Under the pieces are notes generated by a model. It ran no database searches. It was not told the origin of the DNA and saw nothing but the letters and a program-made list of their open reading frames with translations. 64,000 bases of DNA from Nannocystis exedens. GTDB lineage: Bacteria > Myxococcota_A > Polyangia > Nannocystales > Nannocystaceae. Of this stretch, positions 35,270 to 43,783 are shown piece by piece (within the stretch, counting starts at the first letter, position 1; every line of letters begins with the position of its first letter). The stretch spans positions 5,408,001 through 5,472,000 of the forward strand of contig NZ_NETK01000001.1 in the NCBI RefSeq assembly GCF_002343915.1, read 5' to 3'. The translations under genes were made by a program, and so were the position numbers.

Positions 35270-35429
35270 GAGATGTGTGGTCGCGCCGGGGCAGGCTGTC
35301 CGGAAGGGCAGGTCGGCGCGGCGCCAGAGCTTCTACCCGGCCGGCGCGGGAAGACAAGGCCCGGTGCAGCGAGCGCGGCGCCCGTGCGACGGGTCGTCGC
35401 GGCGACCGATGTGTGGCACCATGCGCGAC

Positions 35430-35825
35430 ATGTCCAGGCGTTGCCCGTGCGGTCGTCGCACCTACGAGAGCTGCTGCGGTCCGCTCCTCGCCGGCGCGCG
35501 GCGGGCCGAGACCGCGGAAGATCTGATGCGCAGCCGCTACACGGCGTATGTGGAGGGGGCGGTGGACTATCTCCTCGAGACCACAAGCGCGGCGACGCGC
35601 GGGACGATCGATCGCCAGCAGCTCGCCGCCTATTGTCGCGGGCTCCGGGGGATGTCGCTGCTCATCGTCGATACCGTCGCCGGCGGGGCCGCGGACGACA
35701 CGGGCGTGGTCGAGTTCGAGGCGGCGCTCAAGTCGGAGGGGCGCCGCTTCGTGCAGCGCGAGCGCAGCCGGTTCGTCCGCGAAGACGGGCGCTGGGTGTA
35801 CGTCGAAGGCGTCGTGCAGGGATAG
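35430..35825 (+). CDS. YchJ-like SEC-C motif protein
   Basis: 131 residues. Begins with a SEC-C-type zinc motif (CPCGRRTYESCCGPLL), then AETAEDLMRSRYTAYVEG, the conserved start of the YchJ NTF2-like domain, and ends RFVREDGRWVYVEG. The role of YchJ is unknown. Met codons 9 and 21 bp upstream are alternative starts; no clear ribosome binding site separates them, and a half-site of the dispersed palindrome (GCGACATGTCC) overlaps the chosen ATG. Confidence 0.85.
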   Translation: MSRRCPCGRRTYESCCGPLLAGARRAETAEDLMRSRYTAYVEGAVDYLLETTSAATRGTIDRQQLAAYCRGLRGMSLLIVDTVAGGAADDTGVVEFEAALKSEGRRFVQRERSRFVREDGRWVYVEGVVQG

Positions 35826-35888
35826 CGGCGGCGCCGGCTCGGTGAGGCCCGGGTTGACGGCCGGCGGGCCGTGGTCGACGTTCGCGGG

Positions 35889-37613
35889 ATGAAGCATCGC
35901 ATTGTCGTCCTCGCACCATTCGTCGCGTCGATCCTGACCACGCCGGGGGCGGCCGAGGCGGCGGCGCCGTGCGACTGCGACCACGTGATCGAGCTGTCCG
36001 GCGAGGTCGTGAACGGCACCGACATGGGGGTGCAGCCGGGCGACAGCGTGTGCGTGCGCGGCGGGGACCGGCCGTTCTTGCGCCTGCAACAATTCATCGG
36101 CGAGGAGAACGCGCCGATCGAGATCCGCAACTGCGAGGGCCAGGTCAACATCGACAACGACGACAAGGGCTACGGCCTCACCGTCGACGGGTCGCGCCAC
36201 GTGCGGGTGACCGGGGCGGGCGACCCGGACATCATGTACGGCTTCAAGGTGCGGGCGTCGCGGATGGGGCCCGACTACTCGGCGTTCGGGGTGGCGGTGG
36301 GCGACCTCAGCAGCGACGTCGAGATCGATCACATGGAGGTGTACGAGGCGGGCTTCGCCGGGGTGGTGATGAAGACCGAGTCGCGCTGCGACGGCTCGGC
36401 CAACCTCGGCAACTTCGTGATGTACAACTCGCGGCTGCACCACATGTACATCCACGACGTGCACGGCGAGGGCATCTACTTCGGCAGCACGGGCTACGGC
36501 GGGCGCGTGTTCACGTGCGACGGCGAGGAAGTGACGCTCTACCCGCACGAGCACCACGGGGCGTGGATCCACGACAACATCATCGAGAACACCGGCTGGG
36601 ACGGGGCGCAGATCGGAGTGACGCCGAAGGACTGTCACTTCTATCGCAACACGATCAAGAACGTCGGCACCGCGGGCGAGCTGTACCAGCAGCAGGGGCT
36701 GCAGGTCGGCGGCGCCTCGAGTTGCAAGATCTGGGGGAACACGCTGCTCGGTGGGCCGACCAACGGCTTCTTCATCTTCGGCGCCGGCCACACCCAGCTC
36801 TACAACAACGTGGTCGCCGACTTCGCCGACACCGGCATCTACATCAACGACCAGAACCTCGACATGGGGTCGAAGATCGAGGTCGCCCACAACACGGTGA
36901 TCTCGTCGGGCGACTGGGGGATCGCGGTGTTCGGGGCGGCGCTCGGGCCGGGCTTCCTGCGCAACAACGTGGTCGCCGGGGCGGGGATGGCGGAGATCGC
37001 GATCGGCGGCGAGGTGCCCGAATTCATCGACGAGGGCAACCAGACGGCCGACGACCCGGACGGCTTCGGGTTCGTCGACGCGGCGGCGCGCGACTTCCAC
37101 CTGACGGAGGACTCGCCGCTGCGCAACGTCGGCCTGCCGGTGCCGGAGATCGAGATCGTCGACGACCACGACGGGGTGCCGCGCGACGACGGGGCCCCCG
37201 ACGTCGGCGCGTACGAGTTCAGCGACACCGGGACGACCAGCGATACGACGTCGTCGACCACCGACGACCCGACCGACGGCACGTCGAGCGACGGCACGTC
37301 CGCGGGGCCGACGAGCGGGCCGACGAGCGGGCCGACCAGCGGCGACAGCGGCGACGACACCGGCAGCGACACGAACGGGAACACCGGCGGGAGCTCGGAC
37401 GGCGAGACGGGCGGCGTGGGCCCGACGAGCTCGGCGACCGCGAGCGCCGGGACCGACGGCGGCTCGACCGGCGCCGACGCGGCGACCGCGGGCGACAGCG
37501 AGACCGACGCGAGCGGTTGCGCCTGCTCGAGCGACGCGAACGCGACCGCGGCGTGGCCGATGCTGCTGGTGCTGGTGGGCTTCCGCCGGCGCAAGCAGGG
37601 CGCGGCGGCCTGA
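35889..37613 (+). CDS. right-handed beta-helix protein with MYXO-CTERM tail
   Basis: 574 residues. The signal peptide (IVVLAPFVASILTTPGAAEA) is followed by about 330 residues of parallel beta-helix repeats (HHMYIHDVHGEGIYFG; WIHDNIIENTGWDGAQIG; KIWGNTLLGGPTNGFFIFG; QLYNNVVADFADTGIYI; VAHNTVISSGDWGIAVFG; FLRNNVVAG), the fold of pectate lyases and other polysaccharide-active proteins. A 110-residue Thr/Ser/Gly/Asp linker leads to the sorting tail: GCACSSD, AWPMLLVLVGF, RRRK. Unlike the other MYXO-CTERM gene here, it ends 6 residues after the Arg cluster, as expected. It probably sits on the cell surface; the substrate is unknown. Confidence 0.9.
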   Translation: MKHRIVVLAPFVASILTTPGAAEAAAPCDCDHVIELSGEVVNGTDMGVQPGDSVCVRGGDRPFLRLQQFIGEENAPIEIRNCEGQVNIDNDDKGYGLTVDGSRHVRVTGAGDPDIMYGFKVRASRMGPDYSAFGVAVGDLSSDVEIDHMEVYEAGFAGVVMKTESRCDGSANLGNFVMYNSRLHHMYIHDVHGEGIYFGSTGYGGRVFTCDGEEVTLYPHEHHGAWIHDNIIENTGWDGAQIGVTPKDCHFYRNTIKNVGTAGELYQQQGLQVGGASSCKIWGNTLLGGPTNGFFIFGAGHTQLYNNVVADFADTGIYINDQNLDMGSKIEVAHNTVISSGDWGIAVFGAALGPGFLRNNVVAGAGMAEIAIGGEVPEFIDEGNQTADDPDGFGFVDAAARDFHLTEDSPLRNVGLPVPEIEIVDDHDGVPRDDGAPDVGAYEFSDTGTTSDTTSSTTDDPTDGTSSDGTSAGPTSGPTSGPTSGDSGDDTGSDTNGNTGGSSDGETGGVGPTSSATASAGTDGGSTGADAATAGDSETDASGCACSSDANATAAWPMLLVLVGFRRRKQGAAA

Positions 37614-37627
37614 AGGGTCGAGAGCGA

Positions 37628-37649
37628 GCCCGCGATCGCGGTCGCGGGC
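37628..37649 (+). terminator. possible terminator after the beta-helix gene
   Basis: GCCCGCGA-TCGCGG-TCGCGGGC, 8-bp perfect arms, 14 bp after the stop. It lacks a T-run, so it may be Rho-dependent or only a stabilising hairpin. Confidence 0.4.
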
Positions 37650-37861
37650 CGCGTGCGGTTGTATCGACAACGAGCGTCGGACGGGCCCGGCGGCGGCGGG
37701 CGGGGCCGTGCGAGACGTCGGCGCGCTCCCGCTCATTGCGACGACTCGCGACTGCCGCCATTCCCCGCAGGTGCCGCCGAGTCCCCGCAAAGCCCCGGCC
37801 CGCGCGCGATCTGGCCGAAAAAGCAGTACCCAAGGGGCTGGCGGCGTGGGATGGTCGGTGC

Positions 37862-38860
37862 GTGGTGAAGTTCCACAAGCAGGAGGCGACCCGCGTCGAT
37901 CGCCTGCACCGCACCCTCGACGTGCCGCAGGCCGATCGGCTGAGCAACATCCGCCAGCTGGTGGCGGCGGTGCGCGACGGCATCGAACACGCGGGCATGC
38001 TGCTCCAGCTGCTGGACGTCGACCGGCGGCACTTCCTGTACTACCGCCAGGCGGCGGTGATCCTCGGCGTGGTCGAGTTCAACGCGCGCGGCGAGGTGCT
38101 GGTGACGTCGCTCGGACAGCGGCTCCTGGCCACGAGCGAGGGCTCGCGCGAGGAGCGGCAGGTGTTCGCGGAGGCGGTCGGGCTGGCGCGGGCGCTGCGG
38201 CCGTTCGCGTCGTTCTTCGCCGGCGAGCCGCTCGACCTGGCGACGTTGACGCGCCGGCTCGAGGTGCTGACGGGGCTGTCGCGGACGACGGCGGAGCGGC
38301 GGGCGCAGACGCTGATCAAGTGGCGTCGCTACCTGCAGGGTCCGGACGCGGCGCCGGGAGGGCTCGAGCTCGGCGATCCTGCGCCGCAGATCGAGGCGCT
38401 GGTGGCCCGCCACAACGCGCTGGTGAAGCAGCAGACGCTGCTGTGGCTGATGAGCGTCGACCCGCGCAAGTTCGAGGCGATCGTGGCCGAACTGCTCAAG
38501 GCGATGGGCTACGTCGACGTCGAGCAGCGCGGCGGGCCGCTCGACGGCGGGGTCGACGTGGTGGCGGCGCGCATCGACGCGTGGGGCCACCGCGCGCGGA
38601 TCGCCGTGCAGGCCAAGCGCTACGCCGGACCGGTCGGGCGCCGCTACGTCGACGAGCTGCTCGGGGCCTACCGCCGCCAGCAATTCGCGGAGGCGCTGCT
38701 GGTGACGACGTCGGAGTTCTCACCCCAGGCGATCGGGGCGGCGCACGGCGAGCCGAACCTCAAGCTGGTCGACGGGCCCAAGTTCGTCGACATGCTGGCG
38801 CAGCACGGGGTGCTGCTGCGCGTCGGCAAGTTCGGTGAGCTCAAGCGGCTCGGCGCCTGA
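37862..38860 (+). CDS. Mrr-like restriction endonuclease with an N-terminal winged-helix region
   Basis: 332 residues. The C-terminal third is an Mrr_cat nuclease fold: E205 in KFEAIVAELLKAMGYVDV, D232 in LDGGVDVVAARI, and the Q250-A-K252 triplet in RIAVQAKRY, then GRRYVDELLGAY and LVTTSEFSPQA. The first 160 residues are helical and winged-helix-like (YYRQAAVILGVVEFNARGEV; TTAERRAQTLIKWRRYL). It resembles stand-alone type IV-like enzymes that cut modified DNA. The start is uncertain: GTG at 37862 or 37865. The presence of an adenine methylase 20 kb away may matter if this enzyme targets methylated DNA. Confidence 0.87.
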   Translation: MVKFHKQEATRVDRLHRTLDVPQADRLSNIRQLVAAVRDGIEHAGMLLQLLDVDRRHFLYYRQAAVILGVVEFNARGEVLVTSLGQRLLATSEGSREERQVFAEAVGLARALRPFASFFAGEPLDLATLTRRLEVLTGLSRTTAERRAQTLIKWRRYLQGPDAAPGGLELGDPAPQIEALVARHNALVKQQTLLWLMSVDPRKFEAIVAELLKAMGYVDVEQRGGPLDGGVDVVAARIDAWGHRARIAVQAKRYAGPVGRRYVDELLGAYRRQQFAEALLVTTSEFSPQAIGAAHGEPNLKLVDGPKFVDMLAQHGVLLRVGKFGELKRLGA

Positions 38861-38902
38861 TTCGCAGGTGCAAGCGGCCGCGCGTTGGCGCAAGATCGGC
38901 GC

Positions 38903-39442
38903 ATGAGCCCGACCCTCCGCCTCGCCACCCTCGCCGACGCGCCCGCGCTGCGCGAGCTGATCGCCACGTCCGCGCGCCAGCTGCAGCGGGGAGACTACTC
39001 GTCGGCGCAGATCGAGGCGGCGCTGCGCTCGGCCTACGGGGTCGACACGCAGCTGATCGCCGACGCGACGTACTTCGTGGCCGAGGCCGCGGGCAGGCCC
39101 GTCGCGTGCGGCGGCTGGAGCTTCCGCCGCACGCTGTTCGGCGGCGACGACCAGCCGGGGCGCCAGGCCGACCGCCTCGACCCGGCCCGCGAGGCGGCGA
39201 GGATCCGCGCGTTCTTCGTCGACCCGGCCTGGGCCCGCCAGGGCCTCGGTCGCGCGATCCTGCGCCGCTGCGAGGACGAGGCCCGCGCGGCCGGCTTCGT
39301 CGCCGCGGAGCTGATGGCGACCCTCCCGGGGGTGCGCCTGTACGCGGCGCTCGGCTATCAGGCCGCAGCACCGCAGGAGATCCCGCTGCAGGGCGGGCTG
39401 ACGATCACGTTCGTGCCGATGCGCAAGGCGCCGCTGGGATGA
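38903..39442 (+). CDS. GNAT-family N-acetyltransferase
   Basis: 179 residues. The acetyl-CoA binding core is clear: AARIRAFFVDPAWARQGLGRAILRRCEDEA, with the Q/R-x-x-G-x-G/A signature, followed by VRLYAALGYQAA. The N terminus LRLATLADAPALRELIATSA is typical. The substrate is unknown. It follows the Mrr-like gene by 42 bp on the same strand and may share its transcript. Confidence 0.9.
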   Translation: MSPTLRLATLADAPALRELIATSARQLQRGDYSSAQIEAALRSAYGVDTQLIADATYFVAEAAGRPVACGGWSFRRTLFGGDDQPGRQADRLDPAREAARIRAFFVDPAWARQGLGRAILRRCEDEARAAGFVAAELMATLPGVRLYAALGYQAAAPQEIPLQGGLTITFVPMRKAPLG

Positions 39443-39919
39443 ATCCAGCCGCTCGCCCGGGTCCGCCGGTCGCCCGGCGGGGCGGCGCGAATGCGGCGAC
39501 CGTCGCCGCTCGCGTCATCGAGGGAAAGGCCGCTCGCCCGCGGGGAGGAGCGGTGATGTAATGAATCGCGAGGAATCGTGGGTGTGGCCGGGACGGCCAG
39601 GCCTCGTCGACGCAGCAGCGGCCCGTGCGGGCCGAAGCGGCCGCTTCGGCGGGGCGGGGGACGCGATCGCGCCGGCGCGCGAACGGGCTCGGCGGAGCGC
39701 TCGGCGTCGAATGTCCATAGTGTGATGGTGAGCACAATCGAGGCCGCGCCGCCGCGGGGGCCCGAGCACGACGAGATCGCGGCGACCTGAGCCGAATGGC
39801 AATACTCGAGCGAGGCGGCGCCTGATTCGAGTCGCCGTCAGACTCACGGCATTCCCGAGGGAGCCGCGAACGCCGCGCGGGCCGCGGACCTCTCGCAGCG
39901 GACGACAGGAGTGCGAGCG
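39443..39919. other. 480-bp gap, no gene recognised
   Basis: No coding sequence is supported on either strand. The part from 39700 to 39800 (GTCCATAGTGTGATGGTGAG) is less GC-rich and probably holds the promoter for the Cys-rich lipoprotein gene. Confidence 0.5.
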
Positions 39920-40300
39920 ATGATCTTCCAATCCAAGCGACGGTTCCACGCGGGCCTGCTGACGGCGGGGCTGGTGCTCGGCTGCGCGGCCGCAGACGAC
40001 GACGACGACGTGTTCGAGGGGGTCTGCGAGGTGGACGCCGACGACACCGACTGCGACGTGTGCATCAAGACCGGCTGCTGCGGCGCCTACTCGTCGTGCC
40101 AGAACGACCCGGATTGCGTCTGCGTGCTCAACTGCGCCAACGAGAACCAGCCGCGCGAAGAATGCGCCTCCCGCTGCAACGTGACCACCACCGAGATCAC
40201 CGATGTCCTCACCGTGCTGAGCGGCACCGACCAGACCTGCACGGTGCAGTGCGACGACGAGTGCGCCGTGTACGGCTTCGTCGACGACGACGGGATCTGA
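39920..40300 (+). CDS. small Cys-rich lipoprotein
   Basis: 126 residues. The ATG at 39920 is chosen because AGGAG lies 8 bp upstream and overlaps the alternative GTG. Signal peptide LLTAGLVLGC gives a lipoprotein; it is followed by an acidic run (AAADDDDDVFEG) and a disulfide-rich domain with 13 Cys (CDVCIKTGCCGAYSSCQ; CVCVLNCANEN; CASRCNVTTTEITD; CTVQCDDECAVYG). Proteins of this layout are frequent in Nannocystaceae and have no known role. Confidence 0.8.
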   Translation: MIFQSKRRFHAGLLTAGLVLGCAAADDDDDVFEGVCEVDADDTDCDVCIKTGCCGAYSSCQNDPDCVCVLNCANENQPREECASRCNVTTTEITDVLTVLSGTDQTCTVQCDDECAVYGFVDDDGI

Positions 40301-40764
40301 CCGCCTGAAGAACGAGCTCTGACGCAACAGAGGAGGTTCGCGCGGGGTCGACGGGGTGTCGTCCCCGCGCGATGTCGTGCGATCGACGGCAGGCGTGAGG
40401 CCGGCGGTGTCGCCGGCTGGATGAAGTCGGAGGGCTGTCCCAAGAGGCAGGTGAGCAGGCCCGGCCCCGGGCGGCCCGACGAGCGCTGCGTGAGCTGCCG
40501 CCTGGCGAAAAGGACAGGTGAATCGGTGACGTGGCGGGGCCGGCGGCGCGAGGTCTCGCCGGGCGCAGGGTCGACCGCGCGGGGGGCGCGGCGAGGACAA
40601 CGGCGCAGAAGCCGGCCTATGGGCAGTCCACGCGGCCTGGAGCATGACGCGCGATTGCGCGCGTGCGTTCCCCGGCGGTCGCGGGCGGCCGGGTGGTGGT
40701 AGAAGCGTGAGCGCGTGCCCGCCTCGCCGCCTCGTCGCTCGCCCCTGCCCGGACGTGCCGCGCC
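40301..40764. other. 464-bp gap with a hairpin and palindrome copies
   Basis: No gene is supported. GCGCGGGG and CCCCGCGC near 40340-40370 can pair as a hairpin 40 bp after the lipoprotein stop. Half-sites of the dispersed palindrome lie at 40430-40460 (GGGCTGTCCCAAGAGGCAGG) and 40509-40520 (AAAGGACAGGTG). Confidence 0.5.
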
Positions 40765-41820
40765 GTGTTGATGTCGCTGCAGGAGTACGTCGGCTGGATG
40801 ACGCGGCTCGGCCGGTTCGGCGAGTCGGCGGCGGCGCCGGAGCACGACCCGCGCGTGTGTGCGCGCTACCTCGAACTGCACGCGCGCTGGCTCGGCGGTC
40901 CGCTCGAGGCGCCGGTGGTGGCGGTGCCGAGAGGGCTGGGGTTTTATCGCGACCCGCTGGCGGACGGCGGCGCGTGGGCGTGGGCGCTGGTCGGGGCGCT
41001 GTCGCATCCGGTGGTGCCGCTGGCGGGGCCGGAGATCGTCGCGGCCGCGGAGGCGATCGCGGCGACGCTGGCGGACGACTGTGGTGATTCGCTCGTCATG
41101 ACCGACACCTTCGAGGCGGAGGGGCTCGGCGAGCCGACGGCCGCGGCGGGCGAGTCGTTCGCGTGGCTGTCGAGCCCGCGCGCCCGCTTCGCCGGGAGTT
41201 TTTCGGAGTACCTCGCGTCGTTGACGGCCGACCGGCGCCGGGCGGCGCGCGAGCTGCTGGCGCGCTTCGACGAATCGGCGGGGTTCCGCTTCGCGCTGAC
41301 GCCGGAGCCGCCGAGCGAGGCCGAGCTGACGTGGGTCGCCGGGCAGCTCTCGCGTCAATGGGGGGAGGACGCCGGGTACGCGCTGGCGCAGCACCTGTGG
41401 CCGGTCGCGGTCGCCGCGGTGCGGCCGGCTCAGGCGCTGTTCATGCGGGTGCATGACCGCGACGCCCTGGCGTACTTCAACGGCTACCTGGTGCGCGGCG
41501 ACGTCATCACCTCGCAGTCGACCAGCCGCAACCTCGACCTGCGTCACGACGGGCTCGGGGTGGTGATCGACCTGAAGGCGATCGCGCGGCTCATCGACGC
41601 GTTCCCGGCGGTGCGCCGGCTCGACCCGACCTGCCGCACCGGGCTCGACGACCCGCCGTCGATCGGGGTCGCCAAGCGCAAGGTCGTCAACGAGGACGCG
41701 TACAAGCCGGTGCTGCTGCTCGGGGAGACCACGCCGGAGTGCGCGGCCGGGCTGCCTCGTTTCGTGCCCGGCCGCGGCTGGGTGGCCGGGACGGCGGGGA
41801 TCGTCGGGAGGCGGATGTGA
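40765..41820 (+). CDS. putative GNAT/FemAB-fold acyltransferase-like protein
   Basis: 351 residues, no signal peptide. The second half (FSEYLASLTADRRRAARELL; LTWVAGQLSRQWG; ALFMRVHDRDALAYFNGYLV; DLRHDGLGVVIDLKAIARLI) has the pattern of FemAB/CelD-like GNAT-fold acyltransferases, in which a conserved SLxxxxRR stretch precedes the second acyl-transferase lobe. The first half is unrecognised. It overlaps the next GNAT gene (ATGTGA), so the two probably act together on one substrate. An ATG two codons in, at 40771, is an equally possible start. Confidence 0.6.
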   Translation: MLMSLQEYVGWMTRLGRFGESAAAPEHDPRVCARYLELHARWLGGPLEAPVVAVPRGLGFYRDPLADGGAWAWALVGALSHPVVPLAGPEIVAAAEAIAATLADDCGDSLVMTDTFEAEGLGEPTAAAGESFAWLSSPRARFAGSFSEYLASLTADRRRAARELLARFDESAGFRFALTPEPPSEAELTWVAGQLSRQWGEDAGYALAQHLWPVAVAAVRPAQALFMRVHDRDALAYFNGYLVRGDVITSQSTSRNLDLRHDGLGVVIDLKAIARLIDAFPAVRRLDPTCRTGLDDPPSIGVAKRKVVNEDAYKPVLLLGETTPECAAGLPRFVPGRGWVAGTAGIVGRRM

Positions 41821-42374
41821 GCGCCGCGAAGAGAGGAGCGCCGCCGCGGCTGACGCCGGCGATCGTGCGCCGCCTGGCCGCGGAGCTGCAGCAGCGCCGC
41901 GCGGGGCCGGGGCTGCGGGCGTTCGTGATGACGGCGGAGGACATCCCGGAGATCGCGGCGATGAGCGCGACGGCGTTCGGCGAGGAGGCGCTGCCGCCGG
42001 CGAAGCTGCGGTTTTATCGCGAGCGCGCACACGCGCTGGCGATCGGGCTGCGCCGCAAGGACGCGATCGTCAGCTACACGCTGGTCGAGCTCAACCGCCG
42101 GCAGCGGCGGGTCTACGTGGTCGAGACGTGCACGCGGGCCGGCGAGCAGGGCCGCGGCCACGCGTCGTGGCTGCGCGCGCGCATGGCCGGGATCGCGTAT
42201 CGGCTGGGCTACCGCACGCAGACGACGCACGTGCGGCTGTCGAACACGGCCGCGCAGGAGCTCAACCGCCGCGCGGGGATGGTGCTCGTGCGGGCGATCG
42301 CGGATTATTATGATGACGGCGAGACGGGGCTGTATCTCGCGCGGGCGCTCACGGCGGCGGACGACGATTCATAG
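41817..42374 (+). CDS. GNAT-family acetyltransferase, coupled to the preceding gene
   Basis: 185 residues from a GTG overlapping the previous stop. The region VVETCTRAGEQGRGHASWLRARMAGIA carries the acetyl-CoA loop (R/Q-G-x-G-x-A), followed by RLSNTAAQELNRRAGMVLVR, a typical final part of the fold. Together with the preceding gene it forms a two-gene unit; neither has a known substrate. The short gap to the converging OmpA-type gene contains three palindrome copies. Confidence 0.75.
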   Translation: MSAAKRGAPPRLTPAIVRRLAAELQQRRAGPGLRAFVMTAEDIPEIAAMSATAFGEEALPPAKLRFYRERAHALAIGLRRKDAIVSYTLVELNRRQRRVYVVETCTRAGEQGRGHASWLRARMAGIAYRLGYRTQTTHVRLSNTAAQELNRRAGMVLVRAIADYYDDGETGLYLARALTAADDDS

Positions 42375-42420
42375 CAGCCGCGGGCGCGGCGAGGTCGCAG
42401 TCGTCGGCCCCCGCGATGCG

Positions 42421-42563
42421 GATGTTTCTGGGGACATGTCCGCTTCGCCATGCGCCGGCCAAACCGACCGCCGGACCGCGATGTTCGATGCCCTTGGTAC
42501 ATGTCCCTTGCGACGGCAACGACCCGGCCGTCCGCCGGCCATCGCGCGTCCCTCGCGACAGGG
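42421..42563. repeat. three dispersed palindrome copies at a convergent junction
   Basis: Copies at 42421-42441 (TCTGGGGACATGTCCGC), 42493-42514 (CTTGGTACATGTCCCTTGCG) and 42548-42563 (GTCCCTCGCGACAGGG), spaced about 60 bp apart in the 221-bp gap between two converging genes. Confidence 0.65.
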
Positions 42564-42595
42564 CCTCGCACCGCTCGCAAGGCTTGATGGAATCG

Positions 42596-43741
42596 TCAAA
42601 TGCCCTTGCGGCGGCCGCGGCCGAAGTGCCAGGCGGCGTTGATGCCGATCTCGGTGGTGAAGGCGACCGAGCCGACGCCGCCGGCGATGCCGAACTCGGC
42701 GTGGCCGCCGAGGCTCCAGCGCTCGCTGATCTTGCCGAGCACCATCGGGCCGCCGAGCAGCCAGCCGGCGAAGTCGACGCCGCGGAGGGTGCCGTGGGTG
42801 ATGGCGGCGCCGAGGCCGAGGCGCAGCGAGAACAGGCCGACGATGCGCTCGTTGCCGCCGCCGATCAGGAAGTTGCCCTCGGGGCCGATGTAGTGGGTGC
42901 CGATGTCGTAGGGGACGAGGCCGTGCTGGCGGCCGCGCACGCCGCGGTAGTGCAGGCGCGGGCCGCCGCCGATGTAGCCGCGGTCGCGGGCGCCGAAGCG
43001 CTGCGAGGCGTGGACGCCGACGCCGAAGTGGCCGCCGTGGAAGTCGTTGTTCGGGTACATCAGCGTGTAGCCGCCGAACAGGCGCAGGGCCCAGTCGGGC
43101 GGGCGCTTGGATGGCCTGGCCTCGGGGACAGGTTCGGGCTCGGGCGCGGAGGCGACGGCGCCGTCGGCCGGCAGGCTGCCTCCGCCCTCGGTGACGATGA
43201 AGCCGGCGCGGCGGTTGGCGGTCCAGATCTCCTGACACTCGGCGAGCTTGGCCTCGGGGACCGTGTCCTCGGAGCGGTTGCGGCAGGCGGGCGGCTCGAC
43301 GCGCTCGGGCTGGCTCTCGCCGAAGCCGCGGGCGTCGAGGCGCTCGCTGGCGACGCCGCGGCGGATCAGCGCGTTGCGGATCGACTTGGCGCGCTGCTCG
43401 GACAGCTCCTGGTTGGACTTGGTGCTGCCGCGGCTGTCGGTGTGCCCCTCGACCCGGATCTTCAGGTCCGGGTATTGCTTGAGGACGGCGGCGTAGCGGT
43501 CGAGGATCTCGTCGGTGCCGCCGCCGAGCAGGGCGGCCGAGCCGGTCTCGAACTCGATCTCGCCGTTCTCGTAGTCGAGCTTGTCGCCGTGGCGCACGAT
43601 CGTCACCTGGGCGCGGACGATCGGCTTGTCGGCCGAGCCGTCGACCGGCGGCGTGGACACGTTCAGCGAGGCCGAGGCCTTGCAGCCGGCGACGCCCGCG
43701 AGCGCGAGGACGACGACGAGGTTGCGGACAGGTCTGCGCAT
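42596..43741 (-). CDS. OmpA-family lipoprotein with a C-terminal barrel-like domain
   Basis: 381 residues. Lipobox AGVAGC. Residues of about 50-190 are an OmpA peptidoglycan-binding domain: IEFETGSAALL, LKIRVEGHTDSRGSTKSNQE, LSEQRAKSIRNALIRRGV, ARGFGESQP. After a Pro/Glu linker, the last 170 residues look like short amphipathic beta strands with many Gly and aromatic residues (WALRLFGGYTLMYPNNDFHG; FGIAGGVGSVAFTTEIGINA; AWHFGRG). In most OmpA-like proteins the barrel comes first; here the order is reversed. The start at 43741 is chosen for the signal peptide. Confidence 0.87.
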   Translation of the reverse strand: MRRPVRNLVVVLALAGVAGCKASASLNVSTPPVDGSADKPIVRAQVTIVRHGDKLDYENGEIEFETGSAALLGGGTDEILDRYAAVLKQYPDLKIRVEGHTDSRGSTKSNQELSEQRAKSIRNALIRRGVASERLDARGFGESQPERVEPPACRNRSEDTVPEAKLAECQEIWTANRRAGFIVTEGGGSLPADGAVASAPEPEPVPEARPSKRPPDWALRLFGGYTLMYPNNDFHGGHFGVGVHASQRFGARDRGYIGGGPRLHYRGVRGRQHGLVPYDIGTHYIGPEGNFLIGGGNERIVGLFSLRLGLGAAITHGTLRGVDFAGWLLGGPMVLGKISERWSLGGHAEFGIAGGVGSVAFTTEIGINAAWHFGRGRRKGI

Positions 43742-43783
43742 GCGCGGAAAATACACCACACCCGCGCCGACGAAGCGACGAAC